Positions 51,811-59,741 of a DNA stretch of 64,000 nucleotides are shown piece after piece. This stretch comes from an uncultured Acinetobacter sp. (GTDB lineage Bacteria; Pseudomonadota; Gammaproteobacteria; Pseudomonadales; Moraxellaceae). The number at the start of each line of letters is the position of its first letter. Within the stretch, counting starts at the first letter, position 1. Below the pieces are notes generated by a model. It searched no databases. It was given only the letters and a program-made list of their open reading frames with translations, and was not told where the DNA came from. The position numbers and the translations under genes are program-made. The stretch spans positions 17,501-81,500 of the forward strand of contig NZ_CANQTS010000007.1 in assembly GCF_947626835.1 (NCBI RefSeq). Direction: 5' to 3'.

Positions 51811-52668
51811 TTAAACAAAGCTTTCCCAAATTCCAACTTGCCCATCTTTAAGCCGTGGAATGTGACCCAGTTTAATCCACGGCATATTGGCACCATGAAA
51901 ATCACTGCCCACCGAAACTTTTAAATTAAACTCGGCAATCATACGATCCACCATTTGCCGTGTAGATGCCGGTTCAATCGCAGGCGGTAACTCAACAGCA
52001 TCACCACCAAATTTAGCAAAAATCTCAATCAAATAACGAATATTGGTGGCAGATAAATCATAACGAGTCGGATGCGCCAACACGGCAAAACCACCTGCGG
52101 CATGAATCACCTCAATAGTTTCTTCCAAACCCAAACCATCAAATTTGACATAGGCTTTTTTGCCTTCTTTAATGTATTTATCAAAGGCCTGTTGGGCACG
52201 ACTGACAATTGCTTTATCTACTAAAGTTTGTGCAATATGACTACGCGTGACCCGATCAGCAATCCCATCGACTTTAGCTAAAACATCAGCATAAATCTCT
52301 TGCCCAATTAACGGCACCAGCAAATCACAAATCTGTTTAGCACGCTGGGCACGAATGATTTTTTGTTGTTCAAGCAGCATATACAAGGGTTCAGGCTGTT
52401 GCATATTGAGCGCCACAATATGCACGCTATAGCTCTTTTTGGTGGCAGGTCGTGACCATTGACTGGAAATTTCAACGCCTGAAATAATATTGATTGGAGG
52501 CGTTAAGGCTTGTGCGGTTTGTCGCGCTAAAGCTAGACCATCCATGGTGTCATGATCAGTGAGCGCCAAGGTATGAATGCCTTTTTCTAAGGCGGCATGA
52601 ACCAGTTCAGACGGTGACAAAGTTCCATCAGAAATATTACTGTGTGTATGTAAATCTACGCCTTCCAT
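51811..52668 (-). CDS. rnm: PHP-domain exonuclease, RNase AM (YciV)
   Basis: The protein has 285 residues; GTG at 52671 or ATG at 52668 are both possible. The PHP metal motifs are clear: VDLHTHSNISDG (residues ~4-15), LALTDHDTMDG, GVEIS, and the late GSDFHG. In E. coli this enzyme trims 5' ends of rRNA and degrades short 5'-phosphorylated oligos. It is divergent from yciB, and the 47 bases between them must hold both starts. Confidence 0.9.
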   Translation of the reverse strand: MEGVDLHTHSNISDGTLSPSELVHAALEKGIHTLALTDHDTMDGLALARQTAQALTPPINIISGVEISSQWSRPATKKSYSVHIVALNMQQPEPLYMLLEQQKIIRAQRAKQICDLLVPLIGQEIYADVLAKVDGIADRVTRSHIAQTLVDKAIVSRAQQAFDKYIKEGKKAYVKFDGLGLEETIEVIHAAGGFAVLAHPTRYDLSATNIRYLIEIFAKFGGDAVELPPAIEPASTRQMVDRMIAEFNLKVSVGSDFHGANMPWIKLGHIPRLKDGQVGIWESFV

Positions 52669-52715
52669 CACTTATACTACATTTCATTCATTTGCTCAGA
52701 TTTAGATACTCTAAC

Positions 52716-53327
52716 ATGAAAGCACTTTTAGACTTTGTGCCCCTCATTATTTTCTTTTATTTATATAAAACCGTCGAACCTAATGATACTCAACACCCGC
52801 TATTACAATTGATTGGTTCTGCAGGCGGTGTGGATAACAACAATATTTTAGTGGCAACCACCGGCTTAATCTTCTCGATGCTAGTCGTTTACGGCGTGAT
52901 GTTTGTCATGCAAAAATTCCGCCTTGATAAGCAACAATGGATTGTGTTGTTTATGACGGTGATTTTTGGTGGCGTGACTTTAATGCTGAGCGATGATTTT
53001 TATATTCGTTTAAAAGCTGTATTACTGAATTTAGTCTTTGCTGGTGCATTCTTATTGTCGCCATTTTTTATGAAAGATCGTCGTCCACTGATTCAGCGTT
53101 TGTTTGGCCCTGTGTTTGATTTAAGTGCCAAAGCTTGGATGAAACTCAATTACGCATGGGCTGCAATGTTTGCCTTGATGTCGTTTTTACATTGTTTCTT
53201 TGCCTATTTATTTTTAGATGGCAAATATTGGGGCGAATTCACCGCATTTGGTGACATGATCGTGATGTTTTCCTTTATCATTGCCCAGTTTATTTTGTTA
53301 CGTAAATACTTTAAATCGTCTACATAA
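52716..53327 (+). CDS. yciB: inner-membrane septation/IspZ-family protein YciB
   Basis: The protein has 203 residues from the ATG at 52716; the frame extends to 52614 through the opposite gene and is rejected. Five to six membrane helices and the MKALLDFVPLIIFFYLYK start and LNYAWAAMFALMSFLHCFFAYLF segment identify YciB/IspA. It interacts with cell envelope and divisome components. yciI follows after 20 bases, as in other gammaproteobacteria. Confidence 0.93.
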   Translation: MKALLDFVPLIIFFYLYKTVEPNDTQHPLLQLIGSAGGVDNNNILVATTGLIFSMLVVYGVMFVMQKFRLDKQQWIVLFMTVIFGGVTLMLSDDFYIRLKAVLLNLVFAGAFLLSPFFMKDRRPLIQRLFGPVFDLSAKAWMKLNYAWAAMFALMSFLHCFFAYLFLDGKYWGEFTAFGDMIVMFSFIIAQFILLRKYFKSST

Positions 53328-53347
53328 TCACTCTTTGGAGACATCAC

Positions 53348-53650
53348 ATGCCATTGTTTGTCGTGAGCTGCACAGATCAAGAAGACAGCTTAGAAAAACG
53401 TCTTGCCACACGCCCTGAACATCTTGCACGTTTACAGCAATTAGATGATGAAGGTCGTTTAATTGTGGCTGGTGCAATGCCAAAAGACCCAAGTAATCTA
53501 CAAGCAGGTTTTTATGGCAGTACCATTATTGTGGACTTTGATAGCCGTGAAGCATTGGATGCATGGTTAGCCGAAGAGCCATTTTTACGTGAAGGTGTTT
53601 ACGCTCATATTGACGTAAAGCCATTTAATAAAGCATTCCCAAAAGGATAA
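53348..53650 (+). CDS. yciI: YciI-family protein
   Basis: This 100-residue protein has the YciI-like (YCII) domain: LFVVSCTDQEDSLEKRLATRPEHLARLQQLDDEGRLIVAGAMP, with the conserved His-Asp pair, and DFDSREALDAWLAEEPFLREGVY. Related proteins are dimeric with a pocket of unknown substrate. It is in a yciB-yciI-stalk protein-mnmC string. Confidence 0.93.
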   Translation: MPLFVVSCTDQEDSLEKRLATRPEHLARLQQLDDEGRLIVAGAMPKDPSNLQAGFYGSTIIVDFDSREALDAWLAEEPFLREGVYAHIDVKPFNKAFPKG

Positions 53651-53656
53651 GGTCTT

Positions 53657-54133
53657 ATGCGTGTCGTCTGTGGTGTAATTACCCTTTGTTTATTCAGCTC
53701 TTTTACATGGGCGCTAGAAACACCCTCTACTGTGCCTAGCACAGATACCACCACGACGACCACAAGCCCACCAGCCACCTTACCGGCCACGCGTCCCACC
53801 ACACCGCCTACAGGGGCCGCCAATACCCCAACCACAGGCAAAACCAGCCTAGATGCCACTAAAAACAAAGCGCAACAAGAAGCAGCTATTAAAGCCTTAG
53901 TCAAAGATCAACAAACACGTTTACAACAACTTGAACGTGCCAATTTACAAGCCTTAGCCCAAAACCAAGAACTACAACTTAAAAACGATAATCTAGGCGT
54001 ACAGTTACAAGTTCTGCAAGCAGAACGTAGCGCGCAAATGTTTTTATATGGTGCAGTGACCATGGTAGTTGGGGTAGTTTTAGGCTTTGTCTTAGCAGGC
54101 TATATCTACAATAAACGCCGTCGTCAGTGGTAA
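53657..54133 (+). CDS. secreted Thr/Pro-rich coiled-coil membrane protein
   Basis: This 158-residue protein has an N-terminal signal peptide (residues 1-19), a Thr/Pro/Ala stalk (about 23-65), a coiled coil (about 75-125, Gln/Leu-rich), and a C-terminal membrane helix (about 133-152) ending in a basic cluster, KRRRQW. The coiled coil-helix-basic tail resembles the C-terminal half of YgiM-type SH3-domain proteins, but the SH3 domain is missing and the stalk takes its place. The function is unknown. Confidence 0.8.
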   Translation: MRVVCGVITLCLFSSFTWALETPSTVPSTDTTTTTTSPPATLPATRPTTPPTGAANTPTTGKTSLDATKNKAQQEAAIKALVKDQQTRLQQLERANLQALAQNQELQLKNDNLGVQLQVLQAERSAQMFLYGAVTMVVGVVLGFVLAGYIYNKRRRQW

Positions 54134-54157
54134 TTTTGATTGAAGGAAGCGCTGCTT

Positions 54158-55996
54158 GTGTCATACAGCATTGTAACAGCCGATCTCGATTGGCAATTGG
54201 TCGATGGGATTGAAGTCCCTGTCTCTAAACAATTTGGCGATGTCTATTTTTCTAAAGACAATGGCTTACTTGAAACGCGGCATGTGTTTTTAAATGGCAA
54301 CGATTTAAGCCAGCGCCTTGCTCAATTACAGGCCTATGGTTATTTTTGTGTCGGTGAAACCGGTTTTGGTACAGGCTTAAATATCTTAGCGCTATGGCAA
54401 TTGTGGCAACAGGTACGCCCAATCAACAACAGTCATTTGCATGCCATTTCGGTGGAAAAATTCCCCCTGACGAAAAATGACTTAGAGCGTGCTTTAAAAG
54501 CGTGGCCAGAACTTGCACCTTTGGCTGAGCAACTCATAGCGCAGTATCCGCTACCGATTGCAGGTTGCCATCGTTTAAACTTCCCCAATGAGCGCTTTAG
54601 CTTAGATTTATGGCTCGGCGATGCACATGACGTTTTTCCAGTTATTCCTAAAACGCATCAAGTACATGCATGGTTTTTAGATGGCTTTGCACCTTCTTGC
54701 AACCCAGATATGTGGGAAGATAAAGTTTTAAGCCATCTTGTACGCTTATCCGATGTAGGCACAACCTTCGCCTCATTTAGCGTGGCAGGCGTGCTTAAAC
54801 GCGGTCTTAAACAGCATGGCATTGAAATTTCACGACCACGCGGCTTTAAACACAAACGCGAAATGCTCAAAGGTATTTGGCCCGCAACAGAAAATATAGA
54901 AAAACCACTTGCCACCTCACGGCGTATTGCTGTGGTAGGCGCAGGGATTGCCGGTTTAAGCATAGCATGGGCCTTTGCCCAACGCGGGCATGCTGTCACC
55001 ATCTTTGAGGCAAATACAGCCTTAAGTGGCGCTTCAGGTAATCCTTTGGCATTACTGAATCCTAAGCTGTGTCCAATTGAACAAGCGCATGAACATTTGA
55101 TGACCTTAGCATGGCAACACGCAATGCGTCATTATGCAAAATTTAAGGCGTATCGCCCAATTGCAGTCAATCAAATTGCCTTAAAAAATCCTGAACAGCT
55201 GTTAGATCTGGCTCAGGAGTATCCTGAACAAGTCTTAAGTACTCAAACTCAAGATCGTTTTACAGATCTTGCAAGTTTAACCTTACATCAAGCGGCTGCT
55301 ATTACACCGCACCTATTATGTGAAGAAATTTTAGCGCATCCACAAATTGAACTTCAGCACGCTCACATTACACAGATCACAACTGATGCATGCCCAATAC
55401 TTTATTCCAATCAAGCATGCTTGGGTGAATTTGATCATGTCATTGTGTGTAGTGCACTTAAAAGTGCGGCTTTAATTGACAATTATCCAGTTTTAAAACC
55501 CATTCGTGGTCAAGTCAGCTGGCTTAATAATGCCGAGCATAGTTTGGCTTTAGATCAAGCCTATAGTTATGGTGGTTATTGCATGCAGTTAGATGCAGAG
55601 CAGCTAATTTTAGGCGCCTCTTTTTATCCTCAGCGTGAGGATAGCGAAGTCTTAGCCGAAGATCATGTACACAATCTGAATTTGCTTAAAAGCGTTGCAC
55701 CAGCTTATGCAGACAATTTAATGGATGTTGAACATTGGCAAGGTCGTGCTTCGGTACGTGCACAAAGTTTGGATTATTTTCCACTGTTGGGCAAAGTACA
55801 AGATCAACAACAGATTTACACCCTTGCCGGTTTAGGCTCTAAAGGCTTCTTATTTGCGCCACTGTGTAGTGAGATCTTAGTGGCTGAAATTTTAAAACAA
55901 GCCTGCCCTGTGCCAGAAACATTACGTCAAAAATTGCAAGTGACGCGTTTTTATAAAAAAGTTAAGGCTAAAAAACCTTATTTTAAACCTGCATAA
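54158..55996 (+). CDS. mnmC: tRNA 5-methylaminomethyl-2-thiouridine bifunctional enzyme MnmC
   Basis: The protein has 612 residues from GTG 54158, which has GAAGGAAG about 8 bases upstream; a TTG at 54140 gives 618 residues but sits on that site. The N-terminal domain is a methyltransferase (GETGFGTGLNILAL). From about residue 250 a FAD oxidoreductase follows (VVGAGIAGLSIAWAFAQRG). It converts cmnm5s2U to mnm5s2U at the wobble base. A terminator lies just downstream. Confidence 0.95.
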   Translation: MSYSIVTADLDWQLVDGIEVPVSKQFGDVYFSKDNGLLETRHVFLNGNDLSQRLAQLQAYGYFCVGETGFGTGLNILALWQLWQQVRPINNSHLHAISVEKFPLTKNDLERALKAWPELAPLAEQLIAQYPLPIAGCHRLNFPNERFSLDLWLGDAHDVFPVIPKTHQVHAWFLDGFAPSCNPDMWEDKVLSHLVRLSDVGTTFASFSVAGVLKRGLKQHGIEISRPRGFKHKREMLKGIWPATENIEKPLATSRRIAVVGAGIAGLSIAWAFAQRGHAVTIFEANTALSGASGNPLALLNPKLCPIEQAHEHLMTLAWQHAMRHYAKFKAYRPIAVNQIALKNPEQLLDLAQEYPEQVLSTQTQDRFTDLASLTLHQAAAITPHLLCEEILAHPQIELQHAHITQITTDACPILYSNQACLGEFDHVIVCSALKSAALIDNYPVLKPIRGQVSWLNNAEHSLALDQAYSYGGYCMQLDAEQLILGASFYPQREDSEVLAEDHVHNLNLLKSVAPAYADNLMDVEHWQGRASVRAQSLDYFPLLGKVQDQQQIYTLAGLGSKGFLFAPLCSEILVAEILKQACPVPETLRQKLQVTRFYKKVKAKKPYFKPA

Positions 55997-56023
55997 AAAA
56001 AGCGCCTCACGGCGCTTTTTTTT
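55995..56023. terminator. bidirectional terminator after mnmC
   Basis: AGCGCC/GGCGCT (56001-56006 with 56011-56016) with loop TCAC, A-run left, T-run right. Confidence 0.85.
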
Positions 56024-56333
56024 AACCTTGCTCTAAGGTAAAGCCTGCATCACGAGCAGCACGAGTGCCTCCCATTAGCACGACATATTCGCGTGAACTA
56101 TCAAAACCTTCTAATAATTCTGCTGCACGCGGAGCTTTACTGCCACCACCACATAGAATATAAACCGGTTGATCCGCTGCCACTTGAGCTAGGCTCTCTG
56201 CTGATAAATTGGCAATAGGCTGATTTATCGCACCTTGAATGTGTCCCTCTGCATACGAGCTTGGTTCACGAACATCCCAGATCACTGCATTTTCTGGGAA
56301 CTCAAATGTTGTAATTTCTTGTTTACGGATCAT
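56022..56333 (-). CDS. single-domain rhodanese-like sulfurtransferase
   Basis: The protein has 103 residues from the ATG at 56333; the frame extends 9 codons upstream. It has VIWDVREPSSYAEGHIQGAINQP and an active-site loop YILCGGGSKAPRA with Cys about residue 68. The CGGGSK loop replaces the CRxGxR loop of classic rhodaneses. No signal or membrane segment is present. Substrate unknown. It is transcribed alone, divergent from yajQ. Confidence 0.85.
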   Translation of the reverse strand: MIRKQEITTFEFPENAVIWDVREPSSYAEGHIQGAINQPIANLSAESLAQVAADQPVYILCGGGSKAPRAAELLEGFDSSREYVVLMGGTRAARDAGFTLEQG

Positions 56334-56424
56334 TGTGCACTCCTTTGATGTAAACAACACTTGGCAAATGAAGAAAACATCCCTAGCATCTCAGATATTC
56401 TTTCCATTTGTAAAGGTCTAAACT

Positions 56425-56913
56425 ATGCCTTCTTTTGACATTGTATCTGAATTAGAGTTATTTGAAGTAAATCACGCGGTGCAAAACACGCAAAAAGAAA
56501 TTGCCACGCGCTTTGACTTCCGTGGTCAGGACGTTTCAATTGAGCTCAACGAAAAATCGAAAGAGATTAAAATCTCGACTGAAAGTGATTTCCAGTGTGA
56601 ACAAGTGTACAACATGTTAGAAAGCCACTTCTATAAGCGTAAAGTCGACGTACAAGCGCTTGACCCACAAAAAGCAGCGGCTTCTGGCAAAAATTACGTA
56701 CAAGTCATTAAACTCAAAGACGGTTTAGATTCTGACACTGCCAAAAAAATTAACAAAGCCATTAAAGAAAGTGGCATTAAGGCGCAATCGTCAATTCAAG
56801 GCGATAAAATCCGTGTCACGGATAAAAAGCGTGACACCTTGCAACAAGTCATGGCGTTTTTAAAAGAACAGCAATTTGGTCTACCATTACAGTTTAATAA
56901 CTTTAAAGACTAA
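56425..56913 (+). CDS. yajQ: YajQ-family nucleotide-binding protein
   Basis: This 162-residue protein has two ferredoxin-like domains: MPSFDIVSELELFEVNHAVQNTQKEIATRFDFRGQ and VTDKKRDTLQQVMAFLKEQQFGLPLQFNNFKD. Members bind nucleotides and, in Xanthomonas and Pseudomonas, c-di-GMP; whether this one does is not shown by the sequence. It is monocistronic with its own terminator. Confidence 0.95.
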   Translation: MPSFDIVSELELFEVNHAVQNTQKEIATRFDFRGQDVSIELNEKSKEIKISTESDFQCEQVYNMLESHFYKRKVDVQALDPQKAAASGKNYVQVIKLKDGLDSDTAKKINKAIKESGIKAQSSIQGDKIRVTDKKRDTLQQVMAFLKEQQFGLPLQFNNFKD

Positions 56914-56915
56914 AT

Positions 56916-56946
56916 AAAAAAAATCCCGCCATCTGCGGGATTTTTT
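56916..56946. terminator. bidirectional terminator after yajQ
   Basis: AAATCCCGC/GCGGGATTT (56921-56929 with 56935-56943) with loop CATCT. It serves yajQ (+) and yciA (-). Confidence 0.85.
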
Positions 56947-56957
56947 AACGCTAACGC

Positions 56958-57398
56958 TTAAGCCGTTTGACTTGCTTGCCACGCCTGCTTGACATCCTCA
57001 GGAATCTGACGCTTGTTGCCTTTGACATCTACAGCCACAAAGGTAAATACTCCCTCAGTCACACGACGCGCTGGACGTGAACTGTCATGGCTATCCCACA
57101 CTTCAATTTGCATTTGCAATGAAGTATTACCCACTTTTAACAGTTTGGTATAGCACGTGATGACATCACCCACTTTTACAGGCACCAAAAAAGTCATTTG
57201 GTTAATTGAGATGGTGGCACAACGTCCTTTAGAGAAACGTTCTGCATGAATTGCACCTGCCAAGTCCATTTGCGATACAATCCAACCACCAAAAACGTCA
57301 CCACTCCAGTTGGTATCGGCTGGCATTGCAATAGTTTGAAGAGATAAAGTCCCTTCTGGCTTTAAGAGATCTGACACATTAGCTCCCAGTATTGGCAT
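56958..57398 (-). CDS. yciA: acyl-CoA thioesterase, YciA type
   Basis: This 146-residue hotdog-fold protein has the acyl-CoA hydrolase signature DTNWSGDVFGGWIVSQMDLAGAIHA, and VGDVITCYTKLLKVGNTSLQMQIEVW. It hydrolyses a range of acyl-CoA esters. The start lies 20 bases inside the end of trxC, so the gene is coupled in a hydrolase-trxC-yciA operon. Confidence 0.92.
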   Translation of the reverse strand: MPILGANVSDLLKPEGTLSLQTIAMPADTNWSGDVFGGWIVSQMDLAGAIHAERFSKGRCATISINQMTFLVPVKVGDVITCYTKLLKVGNTSLQMQIEVWDSHDSSRPARRVTEGVFTFVAVDVKGNKRQIPEDVKQAWQASQTA

Positions 57399-57816
57399 GA
57401 AGATGCTGATCTAGCCACTGTTGTAGTTCACTAGATCGTAGTGCACCGCTTATTCTAGCAATTTCTGTGGTTTTATTCATCAACACAAGTGTTGGAATAC
57501 TACGCACATTAAAGGCGCTGCTTAAACGTGGATTGGCTTCAGTATCAATCTTAGCAAACACCACATTTGGATAAGACTGAGCGACCTTGGCAAAATGCGG
57601 TGCCATCATCTTACATGGACCACACCACTCAGCCCACAGATCAATTAAAATGGGCAAATCACTGCTTGTAATAAACTGACCAAAATTTTGTTCATTTAAA
57701 TCAATCGGTGCAAGCGGAATGAGTTGACCTTGGCATTGACCACAACTTGGATTGGCCTGTAATTTATCTTCAGGCACACGGTTTTTAGCCTGACAGCTCG
57801 GGCAAACAATAATCAT
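57379..57816 (-). CDS. trxC: thioredoxin 2
   Basis: This 145-residue TrxC has an N-terminal zinc ribbon (Cys 5, 8, 25 and 28) followed by a thioredoxin domain with WCGPC (C65, C68), SIPTLVLM cis-Pro loop and the C-terminal helix. The zinc ribbon senses oxidation and distinguishes it from TrxA. Overlaps the upstream hydrolase by 4 bases and yciA by 20. Confidence 0.95.
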   Translation of the reverse strand: MIIVCPSCQAKNRVPEDKLQANPSCGQCQGQLIPLAPIDLNEQNFGQFITSSDLPILIDLWAEWCGPCKMMAPHFAKVAQSYPNVVFAKIDTEANPRLSSAFNVRSIPTLVLMNKTTEIARISGALRSSELQQWLDQHLHANTGS

Positions 57817-58712
57817 GATGAAACTCCAATATATTGATCTAAAAAGGCAATTTGCGTTTGAATGGCTTGGTCTAAATATGGGGAATGATAAATATCAAAG
57901 TGTTGCATCGGCCACTCATGATACTGTACATACGGTGCAATGCGCGTGGCACAGTCGCGACTGACATCAATCGGCACCAGTGCATCGTGTTGGGCTGCGA
58001 TAAACAAAACCGGACAACGAATATGCTGCACGTCGGTGATAGGTCGATAACGTATTAATTGCCATAATGCCCGAGCTGGAATCTGACCGCTCCAGTAATA
58101 ATCAGGATGTACAATAGACAGATAATCGCGATGCTGCTCATTGCCATTAAAAAAACTAAATTGGTGTGCATCAACTACAGGTAGATATTTGGGGGCCAAG
58201 CCGACTTTTGCGCCCATGTAATCTTGGCTAGAGAGCTTTAAAGCCTTGGGTAGTGTATGTAAGGGATATTGCTTGGCCGTTTCCGCCCCATCAACAAAGG
58301 GAACTTGGGCCATGACAGCACGAATTTGCGGTAATTCTGCGGCTACATTTAACACATAGCCACCACTTAAGCCTGTGCCCCACAATACCATCTTGTTGGT
58401 ATCAATTGATTTACGTGCAGCGACATGCTCAATCATTACATGCCAATCATGCAGCTGATGCTTGATTGAGACCAATTCACGCGGACGCCCTGTACTCCCA
58501 CCCCAATACCGATAGTCAAACAGCACCACTGCATAGCCTGCCGTGGCAAAGGCTTTGGCATACTCAACCAACTTAAACTGACGTAAGGCAGCTAAGCCAT
58601 GTGCCATGATAATCACAGCAGGTGGCACTTTCGTTTCAGGGTGATAAAAATCCGCTGCCAATACCTCTTTATCACTTTTCACATACAGCGGTTCAACGAA
58701 GTAACGATACAT
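57813..58712 (-). CDS. alpha/beta-hydrolase
   Basis: This 299-residue protein has the alpha/beta-hydrolase pattern: VIIMAHGLAALRQF (oxyanion region), nucleophile elbow GLSGG in WGTGLSGGYVLN (Ser about residue 119), acid in AQHDALVPID, and His in MQHFDIYH. No signal or membrane segment, so it is cytoplasmic. It resembles acetyl-xylan esterase-like/dienelactone-like groups, but the substrate is not predictable. First gene of a likely hydrolase-trxC-yciA operon. Confidence 0.85.
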   Translation of the reverse strand: MYRYFVEPLYVKSDKEVLAADFYHPETKVPPAVIIMAHGLAALRQFKLVEYAKAFATAGYAVVLFDYRYWGGSTGRPRELVSIKHQLHDWHVMIEHVAARKSIDTNKMVLWGTGLSGGYVLNVAAELPQIRAVMAQVPFVDGAETAKQYPLHTLPKALKLSSQDYMGAKVGLAPKYLPVVDAHQFSFFNGNEQHRDYLSIVHPDYYWSGQIPARALWQLIRYRPITDVQHIRCPVLFIAAQHDALVPIDVSRDCATRIAPYVQYHEWPMQHFDIYHSPYLDQAIQTQIAFLDQYIGVSS

Positions 58713-58839
58713 AAGCGCCCCATGCTAATGGCTGTGTTTTGCTGTAATTGCTTGTAAAAACCGCAACAGATTAAGGTTGTGTTTTCAGCATAATGCTATT
58801 ATATCTCATTATCTATACATCTTATAATGGAGCGAAAGC

Positions 58840-59175
58840 ATGAGCGATCAAGTCGGTTTTGCAGGTCAAATTGGCGCAGAGCATATTAGCCAAGTGGTTG
58901 AAAAAGGCTTTAAATCTGTGATTAACAACCGTCCTGACTTTGAAGGTGGCCCCGAGCAACCTACCAGCGCCCAAATTGAAGAAGCTGCGCGTCAAGCAGG
59001 TCTTGACTACGTATATCAGCCCGTTGTGGCAGGTCAAATTAGCGAATTAGATGTACGTGCTTTTGCCAATCATTTTAATGAATTACCAAAACCAGTATTG
59101 ATGTTCTGCCGCAGTGGTAATCGCTCAAATAATTTGTATCAACTTGCCAAACAAATGGATTTATTAGATGACTAA
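58840..59175 (+). CDS. cytoplasmic Blh-like sulfur transferase/phosphatase (TIGR01244, DUF442)
   Basis: This 111-residue protein has the beta-lactamase-hydrolase-like fold, related to dual-specificity phosphatases, with FKSVINNRPDFE, YVYQPVVAGQIS, and the P-loop FCRSGNRS (C90). No signal peptide. SD GGAG is 7 bases upstream of ATG. Its end overlaps the next gene by 8 bases (ATGACTAA). Family members act on sulfide metabolism or on phosphate esters; the role is not settled, and it is linked to biofilm and persulfide functions in other genera. Here it starts a tandem pair. Confidence 0.85.
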   Translation: MSDQVGFAGQIGAEHISQVVEKGFKSVINNRPDFEGGPEQPTSAQIEEAARQAGLDYVYQPVVAGQISELDVRAFANHFNELPKPVLMFCRSGNRSNNLYQLAKQMDLLDD

Positions 59176-59599
59176 GCAGCTTTTGGCAGCTGTGATCACT
59201 GTCCTCGCTTTGAGTTTAACAAGTCTAAGCTTTGCAGGTTCAGCAACTTTGCCATTGAGTAAAAGTCTCACCCCCAATGTTAGTGTTACTGGGCAAATGA
59301 ACACCGAGAAATTTACCCAACTGATGCAACAGGGCTTTAAATCGGTCATCGTGAATCGTCCTGATCAAGAGCAAGGTAATTTGGTCACAGTAAATCAATT
59401 GCGTAGCATTGCTGAACATGCTCATGTCAGTGTGATTTATCAACCCGTGGTCAGTGGTAAAATTTCTGCAACAGACGTGGCTGAATTTGCCAAATACTAT
59501 AATGAGCTTCCTAAACCAATCTTAATGGTCTGTCGTAGCGGTACGCGCTCGAAAGTCCTTTTTGATCAGGCAAAAGCACAAGGCTTATTACATGAATAA
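59168..59599 (+). CDS. exported paralogue of the Blh-like protein
   Basis: This 143-residue protein has a signal peptide (residues 1-23, ending SLSFA) followed by the same domain: FKSVIVNRPDQE, VIYQPVVSGKIS, YNELPKPILMVCRSGTRS with Cys at 122. The two proteins differ mainly by export, so they seem a recent tandem duplicate adapted to the cytoplasm and periplasm. It overlaps the upstream gene by 8 bases and the downstream lipoprotein by 8 bases. Confidence 0.85.
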   Translation: MTKQLLAAVITVLALSLTSLSFAGSATLPLSKSLTPNVSVTGQMNTEKFTQLMQQGFKSVIVNRPDQEQGNLVTVNQLRSIAEHAHVSVIYQPVVSGKISATDVAEFAKYYNELPKPILMVCRSGTRSKVLFDQAKAQGLLHE

Positions 59600-59696
59600 A
59601 CTCTGTTTAATTTTACTTTGTTGTTTATCTCTTGCTGCATGTCAATCTATGCAACTGCGCCCAACTGCAGGAGTTATGGTTGGCAACCAGATATAA
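59592..59696 (+). CDS. 34-residue small lipoprotein
   Basis: The ATG at 59592 lies in the overlap ATGAATAA with the preceding stop, and the frame closes with TAA at 59694-59696. The product, MNKLCLILLCCLSLAACQSM plus 14 residues, has a complete lipoprotein signal with lipobox LAAC (Cys 17). The mature peptide is only 18 residues (CQSMQLRPTAGVMVGNQI). A terminator begins 2 bases after the stop. Overlap, lipobox and terminator together make a real gene likely. Function unknown. Confidence 0.7.
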   Translation: MNKLCLILLCCLSLAACQSMQLRPTAGVMVGNQI

Positions 59697-59697
59697 G

Positions 59698-59726
59698 AAA
59701 AAGTCCAACTTAAGTTGGACTTTTTT
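59698..59726. terminator. bidirectional terminator
   Basis: A perfect palindrome (AAGTCCAACTT/AAGTTGGACTT, 59701-59722) flanked by A- and T-runs. It ends the Blh cluster (+) and the Ig-like lipoprotein (-). Confidence 0.85.
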
Positions 59727-59741
59727 AGCGATTAAGTTTTG

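Noticed and set aside
58823..58828. TATAAT close to the first Blh start
   Set aside because: It is only 11 bases from the ATG, so transcription from it would leave almost no leader and would delete the GGAG site. It was not called as a promoter.
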